A DNA stretch of 64,000 bases from Pithys albifrons albifrons. Its lineage: Eukaryota > Chordata > Aves > Passeriformes > Thamnophilidae. A model generated the notes under the pieces. It was not told the origin of the DNA and did not search any database. It saw only the letters and a program-made list of their open reading frames with translations. Where the stretch lies: positions 31,902,023-31,966,022 of the forward strand of contig NC_092462.1 of NCBI RefSeq assembly GCF_047495875.1. Reading direction: 5' to 3'. Shown here one piece after another: positions 62,861 through 64,000 of this stretch; position 1 is the stretch's first letter; each line of letters starts with the position of its first letter. The translations under genes were made by a program, and so were the position numbers.

Positions 62861-62913
62861 TGCCCTTCTCAAATCTTCGTTCGCGAAGCCTAGCCATGAT
62901 CATGACGATGATG
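61616..62913 (+). mobile_element. RTE-type non-LTR retrotransposon, 5'-truncated
   Basis: This 1,298-bp insertion is flanked by exact 11-bp target duplications. It holds the C-terminal part of a single reverse-transcriptase frame, a 3' UTR of only about 50 bp after the TAG stop, and a short GAT/CAT-type repeat instead of poly(A). Very short 3' UTRs with microsatellite tails are typical of the RTE clade. The endonuclease, the N-terminal fingers and the first part of the RT domain are missing, so the copy was truncated during insertion and cannot move itself. Its GC content and codon use stand out sharply from the AT-rich flanks. Birds as a rule carry CR1 as their main LINE; RTE elements (AviRTE) are known only in some lineages and are interpreted as horizontally acquired. 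Whether this is AviRTE is inference. Confidence 0.93.
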
Positions 62914-62924
62914 ATTCAATATGT
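62914..62924. repeat. Target-site duplication of the RTE element, right copy
   Basis: An exact copy of the 11 bp at 61605-61615, directly after the GATGATG tail. Confidence 0.93.
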
Positions 62925-64000
62925 GATGCACTTCAATGAGCTGAAGTTCCTTATATATCACAGCAAAGCAATTAATCCTGGTCCTTTTGAACAGCATTAG
63001 AAAATGAAACCACACTTACAGCCAGTTCTTGCAAACACAAAGAAAAGTGTGTTGTTTTCACTGTAAATAAATAGAATAATTATGTGGCTAGCAAGCAATC
63101 CTGTTACATTGAGGAATTTACAATCCATGCCAGAGCACACAATGTTAAACAGCCCAGTTCATAGAATCTCTTATAAGCCCCAGAAACGATCATAGATGAA
63201 ACAGATAGAATGGAAGGCTTCCACCAGGATCACCTGGATACACACAAAGTGTCATTAGATAACTGCATATATATGCCTTTGAGCTCTTCAGCATGGAATT
63301 GGTATATGCAAACCTCAGACAATTAAGTTGTAATATGTCTTTTCTTAAAAGTGCTGAAGGCAGCAGTGCTGTCAATCAGGAGTGTCTAAATTGCTGGAGA
63401 GTAACTGCAGATCTGTCCCAATCAGGGCACCCATTCAAAGAGACATCATCTTTATTAAGCTTCAAGTCTCCCAGTTAGAACCTTGCCTACACCACCCAAC
63501 ATACTCTTCTCAAATGGTACTTCAGCATTCTCTTGAATGGTCTTTAAGATAGCCTCTGAATTCTGTCTACACTAGTGAATGACCATGGCTATATTGTTAA
63601 AAAAACCCTAACACTTGAAGGAAAGAACAGTCTACACATTCTCAGTTTATTCTGGCCAACTACAATGAATAAATCTTTGAAGATACCTTCCCTGTTGCTC
63701 CCATCTGTAACACTGGCTACTTTCAGACCATGGCTATTTTGGTGCAGAGGGAACCAAAGTCAATGTGCTTTGCTTCTTTTCTTATTGCTCACTACTGCAT
63801 TTATGTTTCTGCTTGTTTTACTCTTTCCATCTTAAGAAATAATTTTGACCTTTGTCTGAAATGTCCGATATTTCAAAGGGAATTTGAGAAAATAAATGCA
63901 CATTTGCCAAGCATAAATTATTGAAACTTACAGCTTGATTAGGTGCCAGCATTGGGGGCATGGAATATTAATCTCTACAGTTTACTTCTTGCCAGTTGCC
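62925..64000. other. AT-rich non-coding sequence
   Basis: No gene recognised. Frames up to 86 codons (63575-63835) are hydrophobic but lack a domain and overlap another frame. Confidence 0.55.

Noticed and set aside
62607..62939. 110-codon plus-strand frame and the 85-codon minus-strand frame at 62372-62629
   Set aside because: Both are shadows of the RTE reverse-transcriptase frame, which has the real motifs.
1..64000. CRISPR arrays, tRNA genes or bacterial operons
   Set aside because: No regularly spaced repeats, no cloverleaf with A/B boxes, and no ribosome-binding-site-led gene clusters were seen; the repeats are vertebrate.

Overview
The window looks like bird nuclear DNA, and almost all of it is AT-rich, non-coding sequence with no spliced or unspliced host gene that I can recognise. 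It could be a gene desert or one very long intron. The avian call rests on the interspersed repeats. There are three CR1 LINE fragments, including the typical 3' ends beside AATCATAGAATCA-like and ATTCTGAGTTGGAAGGG-like motifs. There are also several isolated LTRs, two of which have the reverse complement of the avian ERVL-type 5' end (TGTSCTGGTTYCA...). Apart from one retrotransposon reading frame, the open frames are short, overlap on both strands, and carry no recognisable protein domain.

Layout: a CR1 ORF2 endonuclease remnant lies at about 520-925 (minus strand). An internally repetitive block lies at 2103-2480. Minus-strand solo LTRs lie at 11833-12247 and 21050-21631. A 5S-rRNA-derived SINE with perfect 15-bp target-site duplications (TSDs) lies at 24879-25222 (minus). 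CR1 3' ends lie at about 28060-28200 and 58630-59212 (both minus). Further solo LTRs or LTR candidates lie at about 44492-44790 (minus), 45525-45870 (plus), 49918-50712 (plus) and 60525-60883 (plus). A 5'-truncated RTE-type LINE with exact 11-bp TSDs and an uninterrupted reverse-transcriptase C-terminal frame lies at 61605-62924 (plus). Microsatellites, T/G-rich tracts, a 55-nt pure pyrimidine run and an 18-bp x 3 tandem repeat are scattered between.

The most interesting content is the pair of non-CR1 retroelements. The SINE starts with a nearly complete 5S rRNA gene copy that keeps the internal Pol III control region. It ends with a tail that matches the 3' end of the RTE element in this same window (39 of 46 positions by my hand alignment), followed in both by a GAT/CAT-type short repeat. 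This is what a SINE mobilised in trans by its partner LINE should look like. RTE elements are absent from most birds and are known in some lineages as horizontally acquired (AviRTE), so the pair suggests a host from one of those lineages. The host species and the formal family names are inference and need a database search.
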